Both the position numbers and the translations under genes were made by a program. A stretch of 64,000 nt of DNA, from positions 806,001 to 870,000 of the forward strand of contig CAVQGM010000001.1 of the NCBI GenBank assembly GCA_963712065.1, given 5' to 3'. The notes below the pieces were generated by a model that was not told the DNA's origin, made no database searches, and saw only the letters and a program-made list of their open reading frames with translations. This DNA comes from CAVQGM01 sp963712065. GTDB taxonomy: Bacteria; Actinomycetota; Acidimicrobiia; Acidimicrobiales; Acidimicrobilacustridaceae. Below are positions 1 to 8,459 of this stretch, in pieces (positions within the stretch are counted from its first letter, which is position 1; every line of letters begins with the position of its first letter).

Positions 1-184
1 CGCAGAAGCCCCGACCGGCGCCGGTGAGGATGACGACCTTGCACTCGTCGTCGGCGGCCACGGCGTCGAGGGCGTCGTGGAGGTCGGCCACCAGCTCGAA
101 CGTGATGGCGTTGAGCCGATCGGGCCGGTTCAGGCGGATCCGGGTGATGTGGGGCTCGACGGGTTCGAGCTCGACGGTGTTCAC
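1..184 (-). CDS. Enoyl-CoA hydratase/isomerase (crotonase family), N-terminal part; runs off the window
   Basis: The first 61 codons read minus-strand from a GTG at 184. The visible protein has the usual crotonase start: a short beta strand, the conserved RLNRPDRLNAIT stretch (about residues 17-28) and LTGAGRGFC (about 53-61), the start of the oxyanion-hole loop. Family members hydrate 2-enoyl-CoA thioesters or do related CoA chemistry, and most of the fold and the second catalytic loop lie outside the window. The start overlaps the stop of the upstream SDR gene in a GTGA, so the two are probably translationally coupled and belong to one acyl-CoA oxidation operon. The exact substrate cannot be told. 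Confidence 0.85.
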   Translation of the reverse strand, partial: MNTVELEPVEPHITRIRLNRPDRLNAITFELVADLHDALDAVAADDECKVVILTGAGRGFC

Positions 185-1065
185 GCGGTGCTCCTCGTGG
201 TCGATGGTCCGGGCGGCGCGGGGCGCTCGTCGGAGGCACGAGGCGCCTCCAGGGGGCCTGCGTCGAGGCCGCGCACCTCGAGCCCCCACTCGTCGATGAG
301 GTCGAGGCTCACGACCGAGCGGCCGGTGACCTCGGCCGGGCAGTCGCACAGGGCGACGACCGCCTCCACCATCTGCTCGAGCGACTCGATCTGATCGGCC
401 CGGACGGTGTCGCCGACCAGCGCCGCGGCCCCCTCGGTCATCACCGCCGCCCGCGGCTCGACACCGTTGACCCGGATGCCGGTGCCGTCCAGCTCGGCGG
501 CCATGCCGTTGGTGACCCGGTTCAGGGCCGCCTTCGACGCGCCGTAGGTCACGATGGTCGAGCCCTGCGGGCCGAGCTCGAACGGGGGCCCGGTCGAGGG
601 GCGGGCAGCCCCGCTCGAGAGGTTCACGATCCACCCTTCACCGGCGTCGACCATGGCCGGCACGACGGCGGCGGCCAGGTCGATCGGGGCGAACACGTTG
701 ACCTCGAACAGGATCCGCCGACGTCTGGGCGGGAAGTCGAGCACGGGCGCGTACATGGCCGCCGCCGCGTCGTTCACGAGGACGTCGATGGGGCCGCCCA
801 GCCCCTCGACCGCCTCCGGGACGATCCGGGCCCGGTCCTGCTCGTCGACCAGGTCGGCCACCACGGTGACGACGCGGCCGCCGTGGCGTCGGAGCCGGTC
901 GGCGGTCTCGGCCAGGCTCCCGGGCAGGTGGGGGTGGTGGTCGACGGTGCGGGCGGTGATGGCCACGTCGGCGCCCTCGGCGGCGAGGCGCGCCGCGGTC
1001 GCCGCGCCGATCCCCCGGCTGGCGCCGGTCACGAGCGCTCGGCGACCGGCGAACCGCCCGGGCAT
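181..1065 (-). CDS. Short-chain dehydrogenase/reductase (SDR), 294 aa
   Basis: Classical SDR of normal length, an NAD(P)(H)-dependent oxidoreductase of the cytoplasm. Visible motifs are the Rossmann glycine loop VTGASRGIGAAT (about residues 11-22), the modified NNAG site LVNDAAAA, the catalytic Ser in VNLSSGAA and the Tyr-Lys pair in VTYGASKAAL. The ATG at 1065 was chosen because it sits just before the first Rossmann strand; the open frame continues upstream but there it only overlaps the GYD gene. The Asn-to-Asp change in the NNAG motif is a small oddity. Its context between an acyl-CoA dehydrogenase and an enoyl-CoA hydratase suggests a hydroxyacyl-CoA or related alcohol as substrate; this is inference. 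Confidence 0.9.
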   Translation of the reverse strand: MPGRFAGRRALVTGASRGIGAATAARLAAEGADVAITARTVDHHPHLPGSLAETADRLRRHGGRVVTVVADLVDEQDRARIVPEAVEGLGGPIDVLVNDAAAAMYAPVLDFPPRRRRILFEVNVFAPIDLAAAVVPAMVDAGEGWIVNLSSGAARPSTGPPFELGPQGSTIVTYGASKAALNRVTNGMAAELDGTGIRVNGVEPRAAVMTEGAAALVGDTVRADQIESLEQMVEAVVALCDCPAEVTGRSVVSLDLIDEWGLEVRGLDAGPLEAPRASDERPAPPGPSTTRSTA

Positions 1066-1154
1066 CAGGCGATGCCCCCTCGGGACGTCGATCTGGATGG
1101 TGGTCGGGGTGACGTCGACATCGAGGAGCTGGCGTCCCAGGCGGCCTGCGCCGG

Positions 1155-1475
1155 CTACTTCCCGGGCGGACGGTACGAAGGCGTCTTCTTGGCCGCCTCG
1201 TCGAGATCCTCGGGCGTCATGAGCGGGGTCAGCCGCAGGCTCACCGCGCCACTCGCGTTGATGACGAGCGACACCGCGGCCGCACTGGCCTGGTCCGGGA
1301 CCTCGACGATGCCGAAGATGTCCGTGTCGCCGAAGGCGTAGTAGAGGCACTCGAGCGTGCCGCCGACCGACGCGAGGGCCTCGGCGGCGGCGTCGCGTCG
1401 GCTCGATCCCCCCTCTCGCATGAGCCCCTCGATGCCTTCACCGACGTAGTTCCCCTGGAAGAGGTACTTGGCCAT
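1155..1475 (-). CDS. GYD domain-containing protein, 106 aa
   Basis: Small soluble protein of the GYD family, a dimeric alpha/beta (ferredoxin-like) fold. It begins MAKYLFQGNYVGEGIEGLM and carries the typical pattern of an early Tyr/Gly segment, a central LECLYYAFGDTDIFGIVEVP strand pair and a C-terminal LRLTPLMTPEDLDEA helix. The family has no agreed biochemical role. It lies between the double acyl-CoA dehydrogenase and the SDR on the same strand, with about 90 bp before the SDR, so it is probably co-transcribed. The ATG at 1475 matches the normal family N-terminus. Confidence 0.9.
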   Translation of the reverse strand: MAKYLFQGNYVGEGIEGLMREGGSSRRDAAAEALASVGGTLECLYYAFGDTDIFGIVEVPDQASAAAVSLVINASGAVSLRLTPLMTPEDLDEAAKKTPSYRPPGK

Positions 1476-1653
1476 GGGAGATGTTCCTTTCCTCGGCGTC
1501 GGGACCGCCGACCGACTCCCGTGTCCGCACGGTGGCCATCAGGTCAGGGGCCCTCGACGCGCCGGCCCACAGGCAGGCGACTCCCACTCTTGCACGGCCC
1601 ACCGCCGGAGATGACGCCGGACGCGGGGGTGCCGCCGACCTCGTCGTCGCGGC

Positions 1654-3808
1654 CTACACGAGCAGCGGGTCGCGGGGCAGGCCGAGGATCCGCTCGCCGA
1701 TCTGGTTGCGCTTGATCTCCGACGTGCCCCCGGCGATCGACATCCCCCGGTGCATGAGCACCAGCAGGTTGCTCATCGCGCCGGCACCGTCCATGAACGC
1801 GGCGTCGGGGCCGTTGAGCTCGGTGAGGACGGCCGCCGCCTCGTGCCCGATCTCGGACAGCACGAGCTTGGTCATGGCGCCTTCGGGCCCGGGCTCGCCG
1901 CCGGCGACGGCCCGGTGGGCCGAGCGCAGGTTGAGCAGGCCCATGGCCTGGTGCTGGGCGATGTAGCGGCCGATGCGGGCCGCGCCGCCGGCGAGGCGCT
2001 CGGGGTGGGCGTCGAACGGGGCCACGAGGACCGAGCCGGGCAGCGACATCCCGCCCTCGCCGCCGCCGATGCTCACGCTCTCGTTGCCGAGGGTGGCCCG
2101 GGCGACGGTCCAGCCGCCGTCGACCGGGCCGACCACGTCGTCGTCGGGCACGAACACGTCGTTGAAGAAGACCTCGTTGAACTCGGAGTTGCCCGTGGTC
2201 ATCTTGAGGGGGCGGACCTCGACGCCCTCGGCGTGCATGTCGATCACCATCATCGTGATGCCGTCGTGCTTGGGCACGTCGGGGTTGGTGCGCACGGTGG
2301 CGAACCCCATGCCGGCCACGTGGGCGCCCGACGTCCACACCTTCTGGCCGTTCACCAGCCAGCCGCCGTCGACCCGGGTCGCCTTGGTCTTCACCCCGGC
2401 GGCGTCCGAGCCGGCGTCGGGCTCGCTGAACAGCTGGCACCAGATGACGTCCTGGTCCAGCGCCGGCTCGACCCAGCGGGACACCTGGTCGTCGGTGCCG
2501 TACTGGATGAGGGTGAGGATCACCCACCCGGTGATCCCGTACTGGGGTCGGGTGACGCCGGCATCGGCGAACTCCTGCTCGATGACCAGTTGCTCGACCG
2601 CGCCCGCGGCCCGGCCGTACGGCTTCGGCCAGTGCGGCATGACGTAGCCGGTCTCGATCAGCTTGCGACGCTGCTCGTCGGCCGACAGGCCGGCGATCGA
2701 GTCGGCGAAGGCCCGCACCTCCGCGCGCATGCGCTCGGCCTCGGGCGGCAGCTCGACGGCCTTGGCCCGGGCCACGCCGTCGCGGGTCAGGTCGGTGAGC
2801 TGGCGGGCGGCGGCGTCGGCATCGAGCATCGTGAGCAGCGTCGTCGCCCGGCGCATGTAGAGGTGGGCGTCGTGCTCCCAGGTGATGGCGATGCCGCCGT
2901 GCACCTGGGTGTTGAGGTTGGCGCACAGGTCGGCGGCGGGGGCGGCGAGGGTGGCGGCGACCGCCGCCGCGTAGGTGAGCTGATCGCCGCCGGTGGCGCC
3001 GGCCCGGGCTGCGTCCCACACCGCGCTCGTGGCCAGCTCGGTGGCCACGCGCCATGTTGGCGCAGTGGTGCTTGACCGCCTGGAACATGGCGATCGGCCG
3101 CCCGAACTGGATGCGCTCCCGGGCATAGGCGGCGGCGAGCTCGGTGCACTCGCGGGCCATCCCCGCGGCCTCGGCCGACAGGATCACCCGGGCATGGTCG
3201 ACGAGCAGCTGGCGGGCGCCGGGGAGCACCGTCGCCGATGCCCCGTCGAGGGCGACCCGCGACGTGCGGCGCGTCACGTCGAGGTTGGGCGGGGTGTCGA
3301 CGGTGACCCCGTCACCGACCTCGACGACGACGACGTCGTCGCCCGCCGGGACCACGATCAGGTCGGCCAACGCAGCGCCGAGCACGTTCCCGGCGTCGCC
3401 CGACACCGCCCCACCGGCGACGGTCACCGATCCCCCGAGCCCGACGCCGCCGACCGTGGTGCCGTCGACCAGGCCGGGGAGCAGTCGGGCCCTCGTGTCG
3501 TCGTCCGCCGCCGCGGCGATCACCGCGCTCACGATCGTCGTGGGCACGAAGGCGCCGGGGGTCACCGCCCGACCCAGCTCCTCGACGACGACCACGAGCT
3601 CCTCGAGCCCGTAGCCGGAGCCGCCGTCGCGCTCGGGGACGTGGAGCCCGAGCCAGCCGAGGGCGGCGAGGTCGTCCCAGAAGCCGGGGGTCGTCTCGTC
3701 CGCCCCGTCGAGCAGGGCGCGGGCGGCGCCGCGCGCGTCGTGCTTGCGCACGAAGTCGCCGACGGTGTCGGCGAGGGCGCGGTGGTCATCGGTGATGGCG
3801 ATGGACAT
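1654..3808 (-). CDS. Double-domain acyl-CoA dehydrogenase, interrupted by a frameshift near 3050
   Basis: Two acyl-CoA dehydrogenase units in tandem, about 718 aa if repaired. This layout is used for steroid, terpenoid or branched acyl-CoA substrates in actinobacteria; enzymes of the family use FAD and pass electrons to ETF. The first unit runs from MSIAITDDHRALADTVG (start 3808) to VKHHCANMA. The reading frame then shifts and continues as ATELATSAVWDAAR, TQVHGGIAITWEHDAHLYMRR, then the second unit with WCQLFSEPDAGSDAAGV and the C-terminal GGTSEIKRNQIGERILGLP. Removing one base in the GCGCGTGG run (plus positions about 3045-3052) gives a seamless NMAVATELA. Either the gene is newly broken or the base is an assembly error; both halves look under coding selection. 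Confidence 0.85.
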
Positions 3809-3911
3809 CGTGCGTGTTCCCCCAGGAAGGCGACGGCGGGCCGATGGCGGGTCGGTCCGCTCCGGTGGCCGACACGGTAGGCCACCGGCGGCGGGATCGG
3901 CCCGTCGAGGG

Positions 3912-4859
3912 CTACGGGCGCACGACGACGTTCCCACGCTTGTGGCCGCCGTCGACCCGGCGATGGGCCTCGGCGATGTCATCGAGGGCGTAGAACCGAT
4001 CGAACACGACGGTGAGCTCGCCCTCGGCGACCAGGCGCGCCAGGAGGTCGAAGTCCTCGACCCGCTCCTTGCTCGATCCGGCGACCACGTCGCCGCGCGC
4101 CCGGATCATCTCCCCGAGGCCGGCCACGGCGAGCAGCAGCACCCCGTGCTCGCTCAGCAGGCGCCGCCCGGACGCGATCGACAGGTTGCCCACGGCGTCC
4201 AGCACCACGTCGAACCGCTCGGCCACGGAGGCGAGGTCGTGCTCGGTGTGGTCGATGACCCGGTCGGCGCCGAGCTCGGTCACCAGCCCGGCGTTCGGTC
4301 CGCTGGTCACGGCGGTGACCGTGGCGCCGGCGCGGTGGGCGAGCTGGACGGCGTTCGTGCCGATCGCACCCGACGCGCCGTTGACCAGCACCGAGGTGCC
4401 GGGCCCGACCGACGCCTTGTCCCGCAGGAAGTACAGGGCGGTCGTGCCCCCGAACAGGACCCCGGCGGCCTCGTCGTGGGTCACCCCGGACGGCTTGCGG
4501 GCCAGCTTCTTCGCCGGCACGGCGACGTACTCGGCGTGTGCCCCCATCCTGGTGCCGGTCATGCCGCACACCTCGTCGCCCGGCGCGAGGTCGCCGACAC
4601 CGGCGCCGACCTCCTCGACGACCCCGGAGAACGAACCGCCCAGGATCGGGCGTCGCGGCCGGGACACGCCGAACGCCAGGCGCGCGATCGGGCCGAACCC
4701 GGCCGGGAACCGAGCCCCCCGGATGCGTGCGTCGCCCGAGGTCACGGCCACCGCCTCGACCCGCACCACCACCTCGCCGGCACGCGCTGCCGGCCGGGGG
4801 ACCTCGACGACGCGCACGACCTCCGGGGGCCCGTACCGGTCGACCACTGCTGCCCTCAT
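3912..4859 (-). CDS. Zinc-independent MDR family oxidoreductase (quinone oxidoreductase-like), 315 aa
   Basis: Medium-chain dehydrogenase/reductase of the quinone oxidoreductase/enoyl reductase subgroup. It has an N-terminal GroES-like domain (MRAAVVDRYGPPEVVRVVEV, residues 1-20, and the GDEVCGMTG loop) and a Rossmann domain with VLVNGASGAIGTNAVQLAH. No cluster of structural zinc cysteines is present. The usual activity is NADPH-dependent reduction of quinones or enones, and the specific substrate is unknown. The ATG lies in a CATG palindrome that also holds the first possible ATG of a TetR remnant on the other strand. C-terminal HKRGNVVVRP is the normal family end, so the gene is complete. 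Confidence 0.9.
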   Translation of the reverse strand: MRAAVVDRYGPPEVVRVVEVPRPAARAGEVVVRVEAVAVTSGDARIRGARFPAGFGPIARLAFGVSRPRRPILGGSFSGVVEEVGAGVGDLAPGDEVCGMTGTRMGAHAEYVAVPAKKLARKPSGVTHDEAAGVLFGGTTALYFLRDKASVGPGTSVLVNGASGAIGTNAVQLAHRAGATVTAVTSGPNAGLVTELGADRVIDHTEHDLASVAERFDVVLDAVGNLSIASGRRLLSEHGVLLLAVAGLGEMIRARGDVVAGSSKERVEDFDLLARLVAEGELTVVFDRFYALDDIAEAHRRVDGGHKRGNVVVRP

Positions 4860-5037
4860 GTCACGTCTCCTCGAAGAGGTGGGCCCCTTGCTGTCCGCCC
4901 ACGAGCACCCGCACCTGGGGCAGATGATGACCGACCTGGTCGTGGACCAGGACCACGCCTGCGCCGACGAGTTCGAGCTCGGGCTCGAGCTCGTCCTCGA
5001 CGGCCTCGAGCACCACCTCGCCCGGGATCGGACCTGA
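4858..5037 (+). pseudogene. TetR-family regulator, C-terminal fragment (59 codons)
   Basis: The plus-strand frame from 4858 reads EEVGPLLSAHEHPHLGQMM, later DEFELGLELVLDGLEHHLA, then stops. The pattern 'hP.L..M, D.EFE.GL..lLDGLE..l' is the end of the tetracycline-repressor-like C-terminal domain (TetR_C_1). No DNA-binding half is present: upstream on this strand is antisense to the intact MDR gene. It is therefore the tail of a TetR gene whose front was lost, perhaps when the MDR gene arrived. TetR genes often sit divergent from an MDR reductase they control, so this may once have been the local regulator. The family call is from memory of the pattern. Confidence 0.55.
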
Positions 5038-5118
5038 CACCGGCGCCACGAGCGCGAGCGAGCGCGCCACCATCGTCCTACGCTGGCGGCGACGAGACAC
5101 CGGCCGGGAGCGCACCCC

Positions 5119-5538
5119 GTGGAGATCCCCGAGAGCGCGAGAGCGGTCATCACCTCCGGACGTCTGGCCCACCTGGTCACCGTCAACCGCGACGGGAGCC
5201 CCCACGTCACCATCGTGTGGGTCGGGCTCGACGGCGGCGACATCGTGATCGGGAAGCTGATGGAGGACCAGAAGGTCCGCAACATCCGGCGCGACCCCCG
5301 CGTCTCGCTGTCGATCGAGGCCGACGGCGAGCAGATGGGCATGCAGGACTACCTCGTCGTCGAGGGGACGGCGCGGATCACCGAAGGGGGCGCACCGGCG
5401 TTGCTCGGTGAGCTCGCGCAGCGCTACATCGGCCCCGGGGCGACGTTCCCACCGATGCCCGACCCACCCGAGGGCTACGTGATCCGCGTGTCACCGACGA
5501 AGGTCCGGGGGATGGGCCCGTGGGGGACCCAGTTCTGA
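5119..5538 (+). CDS. PPOX-class F420-dependent oxidoreductase, 139 aa
   Basis: Split beta-barrel flavin/deazaflavin-binding protein of the F420-dependent subgroup (TIGR03618-like). It begins MEIPESARAVITSGRLAHLV (GTG start), followed by TVNRDGSPHVTIVWVGLDGG, a strand pair that forms the cofactor pocket, then KVRNIRRDPRVSLSIE, and it ends FPPMPDPPEGYVIRVSPTKV with the typical GMGPW tail. Members reduce diverse substrates with F420H2 or just bind the cofactor. Length is normal. It lies alone between the TetR remnant and a convergent flavin oxidoreductase gene. Confidence 0.9.
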   Translation: MEIPESARAVITSGRLAHLVTVNRDGSPHVTIVWVGLDGGDIVIGKLMEDQKVRNIRRDPRVSLSIEADGEQMGMQDYLVVEGTARITEGGAPALLGELAQRYIGPGATFPPMPDPPEGYVIRVSPTKVRGMGPWGTQF

Positions 5539-5561
5539 CCCGAGCGGACGGACGGCCGGCG

Positions 5562-5584
5562 CCGCGGCGAGGGTCACGCCGCGG
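5562..5584. terminator. Possible GC hairpin between convergent genes
   Basis: An 8-bp perfect inverted repeat, CCGCGGCG / CGCCGCGG with a 7-nt loop, lies where the plus-strand F420 enzyme gene and the minus-strand flavin oxidoreductase gene converge. It overlaps the stop region of the latter. There is no T-run, as is common for actinobacterial hairpins. It could equally be chance in DNA this GC-rich. Confidence 0.3.
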
Positions 5585-6971
5585 CGGCGTACAGGTTCTT
5601 GAGGTTGGTGACGGCCGGCTCGGTGTAGGTGAGCAGCCGGGTGATCGCTTCACTCATCCGCGGGTCGTGTGCGTGGTCGAACATGCCGCGAGAGATGTTG
5701 AGCCGTGATCGTTCCAGCCAGTCCGTCACGTCGGCGTGCTGGTTCCAGCGGCCGAGGGATTCCAGTGTGGTGTACATGTTCGGGAGCCAGTCCACATCGG
5801 TCTCGGGATAGCGATTCGTCGGGCAGAGCAGGGACTTCTCGCTGTCGTGGTCCCGTGTGGCTTCGATGTACGCGGTGAACGCCGCGTTGAACGGCGGCAC
5901 GACGGTGCGGATGGGCTGCAGCGTGATGCGGTCGGTCTCGAAGATCGGGCGGGCCGGCGCCTTCCGGAGTCCGGCCGCCGAGCAGTCCACATGGAGCTGT
6001 CGACGGTCGGTGGGGATCGTGCCGTGGTCCATGGTGATCTCGTCGGCGCCGATGTGCCGCACATGCCCGCGCCGCACGACGTTGTCGATGCGTCGCAGCA
6101 GTTCGAGCTCGGCGACCGACAACGTGGCGCTGTGGAACATCGTCGGTCTCACGGTGGGGTCGAGCCGCATGATCTGGCCGGACGCCTCGAGCCGCTCGAA
6201 GAGATCCTCCATGCTGCTCGCTCGGGCACCCGCCTCGGTCGCGAGCGAGAAGCCTTCGATCAGGTCGGTCACGAGCGCAAGCGGCTGGAAGTACGCTCGG
6301 TCGAGCACCCAGGAGTCGCGGGGGCGAATCCAGCGGATCTGGCTCGGGTCGACGCCGCCCTCGAGCAACCACGTGCACGCGTCCATCGCCGTCTTCCCGC
6401 CGCCGATGATGGTGTAGCCGCTCCCAGCCTCGGCCCGCTTGGCCAGCTCGTTCACGGAGATCAGCTGCGCGTCGGCATCGACCTCGAACGACGGTGTGTG
6501 CGTCGACGGCACCGTAGGCTCGAGGTAGCGCGCGTCGACGACCTTCCGCCGGACTCGCACGTTCGTGGTCGCCCCGGTCAAGCTCGACACGAACACGCAG
6601 TCGCCCGATTCGAGCCCGAGGTAGTCGCTCATGGCGAACCACCTCACCTGCCCCGATCGAAGGAGATGCTCACTCATCACCTTCTCGTAGTAGTCGCAGA
6701 TCTCGGGCGCCGTGGCCCGTTCGTAGAAGCCCACGTTGAGGCCCGTCTCATCGATCGAATCGTGGCCGAGGGCCCGGGAGTTCACGCCGTAGTACGCGGA
6801 CGTCTGATGGAGTCGGACGAACGGGTACGCGTCGTGCCAGTGGCCGCCCGGGCCGTGCCGGCGATCGATCATCACGACCTCGGCCTCCGAGTCCGCGATG
6901 AGCGCATCGGTGAACGCCATGCCGGCCGCACCGGCGCCGATCACCAGGTAGTCCGTCTCCATCTCGGCCAT
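5574..6971 (-). CDS. FAD-dependent oxidoreductase (two-dinucleotide-binding flavoprotein), 465 aa
   Basis: Flavoprotein with two nucleotide-binding sites. The N-terminal DYLVIGAGAAGMAFTDALI (about residues 6-24) is the FAD GxGxxG site, followed by DRRHGPGGHW. A second motif, YTIIGGGKTAMDACTWLLEGG, around residue 185, would bind NAD(P)H. The layout resembles flavin monooxygenases and pyridine-nucleotide oxidoreductases. The start at 6971 (MAEMETDY) is preferred because it places the glycine motif at the usual distance; the frame opens further upstream to 7040. The gene is monocistronic here, and 289 bp without an evident gene separates it from the divergent ketoacyl synthase. The substrate is not known. 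Confidence 0.85.
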   Translation of the reverse strand: MAEMETDYLVIGAGAAGMAFTDALIADSEAEVVMIDRRHGPGGHWHDAYPFVRLHQTSAYYGVNSRALGHDSIDETGLNVGFYERATAPEICDYYEKVMSEHLLRSGQVRWFAMSDYLGLESGDCVFVSSLTGATTNVRVRRKVVDARYLEPTVPSTHTPSFEVDADAQLISVNELAKRAEAGSGYTIIGGGKTAMDACTWLLEGGVDPSQIRWIRPRDSWVLDRAYFQPLALVTDLIEGFSLATEAGARASSMEDLFERLEASGQIMRLDPTVRPTMFHSATLSVAELELLRRIDNVVRRGHVRHIGADEITMDHGTIPTDRRQLHVDCSAAGLRKAPARPIFETDRITLQPIRTVVPPFNAAFTAYIEATRDHDSEKSLLCPTNRYPETDVDWLPNMYTTLESLGRWNQHADVTDWLERSRLNISRGMFDHAHDPRMSEAITRLLTYTEPAVTNLKNLYAAAA

Positions 6972-7260
6972 CACACCCCCCAGACCAGGACGACCAGCCC
7001 GGACCGGGCCGGACCAGAGCTCGTCGGACCCGAGGATCACGAACGAGGCGGGACAGAGAAGTGCTCGCCCGTCTCGCGCTCGAGCTCGGTCCCGATCCTA
7101 GGCCCGTGCCCACGCGCTCGTTGCCAGCGAAACGGTGCCCTCCGAGGGTGTCGCTGAGGCAGGGGGGACCGGGATTTCGCCTCTTGCGCCCACGCGGAAC
7201 GTGACTCGACACTGGCGGAGACGAGGTCGTTCGGCACGGTCTCGCCGGGAGGGTGGAGTC

Positions 7261-8418
7261 GTGGACGTGACCAGGGCGATCGGGATCGTGGGGTTGGGGG
7301 CGGTGTCGGGCTACGGCTGGGGCGTCGAGCCCCTGTGGGCCGGGCTGCGGTCGGGCAGGTCGGCCGGCGGGCCGGTGGCGTTCGAGGAGTTCTCCGGCCT
7401 CGCCGCGATGGTGCCCGACGGAGGGAACGAGGAGGACTCCGTCACCTTGTTCGGTCGGGCGCTGTACGGGTCGGGCCGCGAGGCGCTGGCCGACGCGGAG
7501 GCTCGTGGCTGGCGGCCCGGGGAGAGGGTCGGGTTGATCCTGTGCTCGTCGCTCGGGGAGGTGCAGGGGTGGCGTGAGCTGTACTTCCAGCACGGAGGCC
7601 ACGTACGACGACGTCACTACCTGCAGTTGCTCCCGTCCACCGCGCCCTCGATGCTCATGGCCGAGTACGGGTTCACCGGTCCCTCGATGAACGTGGGCGC
7701 GGCCTGCGCGTCGGGGGCGCTCGGCGTGATCCTGGCCCGGCAGTGGCTGCTCAGCGGGTTCGCCTCCGACGTGGTGGTGAGCGGTACCGATCTGTCGGTC
7801 ACCGCCGAGAACGCCTGGGGCATGGGTGCGCTCGACGTGCTGGCCACCGAGGGCACCCCCGAACAGGCGTGCCGGCCCTTCCAGGAGGGCAGCCAGGGCT
7901 TCCTCGCCGGGGAGGCATCGGCGGCGCTGGTCCTGACCCGCCAACGAGACGTCGAGGCGTACGCCCAGGTGTTCGGCGGCGGGCTCACCCACGACGCCTT
8001 CCATCCCATCGCCATCAAGCCCGACGGACTGCAGGTGGCGGGGGCGTGGTCGCAGGCCATGGCCGACGCCGGGGTCGAACCGGCCGACATCGCCTACGTC
8101 AACGCCCACGGCAGCGGCACCGTCCTCAACGACACCGTGGAGGCGGGGGTGGCCGACGCGATGTTCCCGCCCAGCACGAAGCTGTACTCGACCAAGATGC
8201 TCACCGGCCACGGCCTGGGTGCCGGCGGAGCCCTGGAGACGGCCATCGCCGGGCTGACCTACGAACGAGGTGAGATCCCCGCGCCGGCGCTGGTCGCGCG
8301 CGCCCATCCCCGCGTGCTCGACGGCGTCACGGCCCGAGCGCCCGGTCCGACGCTGAAGTCGTCCATCGGCATGGGGGGCTACAACGCCGCCCTCGTCATC
8401 GATCGCCTCGAGGACTGA
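7261..8418 (+). CDS. Beta-ketoacyl-[ACP] synthase family protein, 385 aa
   Basis: Thiolase-fold condensing enzyme related to FabF. The catalytic Cys lies in NVGAACASGALGVILA (about residue 149), the first His in AYVNAHGSGTVLNDT (about 283), and the Lys/second His in YSTKMLTGHGLGAGGALET (about 311 and 316), so the C-H-H triad and Lys are intact. It is slightly shorter than FabF (about 410 aa). GTG at 7261 follows a GGGAGGGTGGAG ribosome site and starts directly before the first strand, GIVGLGAVSGYG. No acyl carrier protein or ketoreductase lies next to it, so it is not part of a visible PKS/FAS cluster. Its acyl product is unknown; a link to the nearby wax-ester synthase is only guesswork. Confidence 0.9.
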   Translation: MDVTRAIGIVGLGAVSGYGWGVEPLWAGLRSGRSAGGPVAFEEFSGLAAMVPDGGNEEDSVTLFGRALYGSGREALADAEARGWRPGERVGLILCSSLGEVQGWRELYFQHGGHVRRRHYLQLLPSTAPSMLMAEYGFTGPSMNVGAACASGALGVILARQWLLSGFASDVVVSGTDLSVTAENAWGMGALDVLATEGTPEQACRPFQEGSQGFLAGEASAALVLTRQRDVEAYAQVFGGGLTHDAFHPIAIKPDGLQVAGAWSQAMADAGVEPADIAYVNAHGSGTVLNDTVEAGVADAMFPPSTKLYSTKMLTGHGLGAGGALETAIAGLTYERGEIPAPALVARAHPRVLDGVTARAPGPTLKSSIGMGGYNAALVIDRLED

Positions 8419-8459
8419 GCTCCGGTGAGGATCGGTGCCGGACGGCCGGCCTCGCCTGC

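Noticed and set aside
4861..5073. 70-codon minus-strand ORF that ends one base before the MDR start
   Set aside because: It would fit an operon, but its Val/Glu-rich sequence matches no family, whereas the opposite strand gives a clear TetR C-terminal pattern.
3912..5342. Long 476-codon version of the MDR oxidoreductase
   Set aside because: The added 160 N-terminal codons are Arg/Ser-rich shadow of the TetR tail and F420 enzyme genes; the family N-terminus starts at 4859.
6972..7260. Possible small gene between the flavin oxidoreductase and the ketoacyl synthase
   Set aside because: Short frames only, without ribosome site or conserved look; treated as a divergent promoter region.
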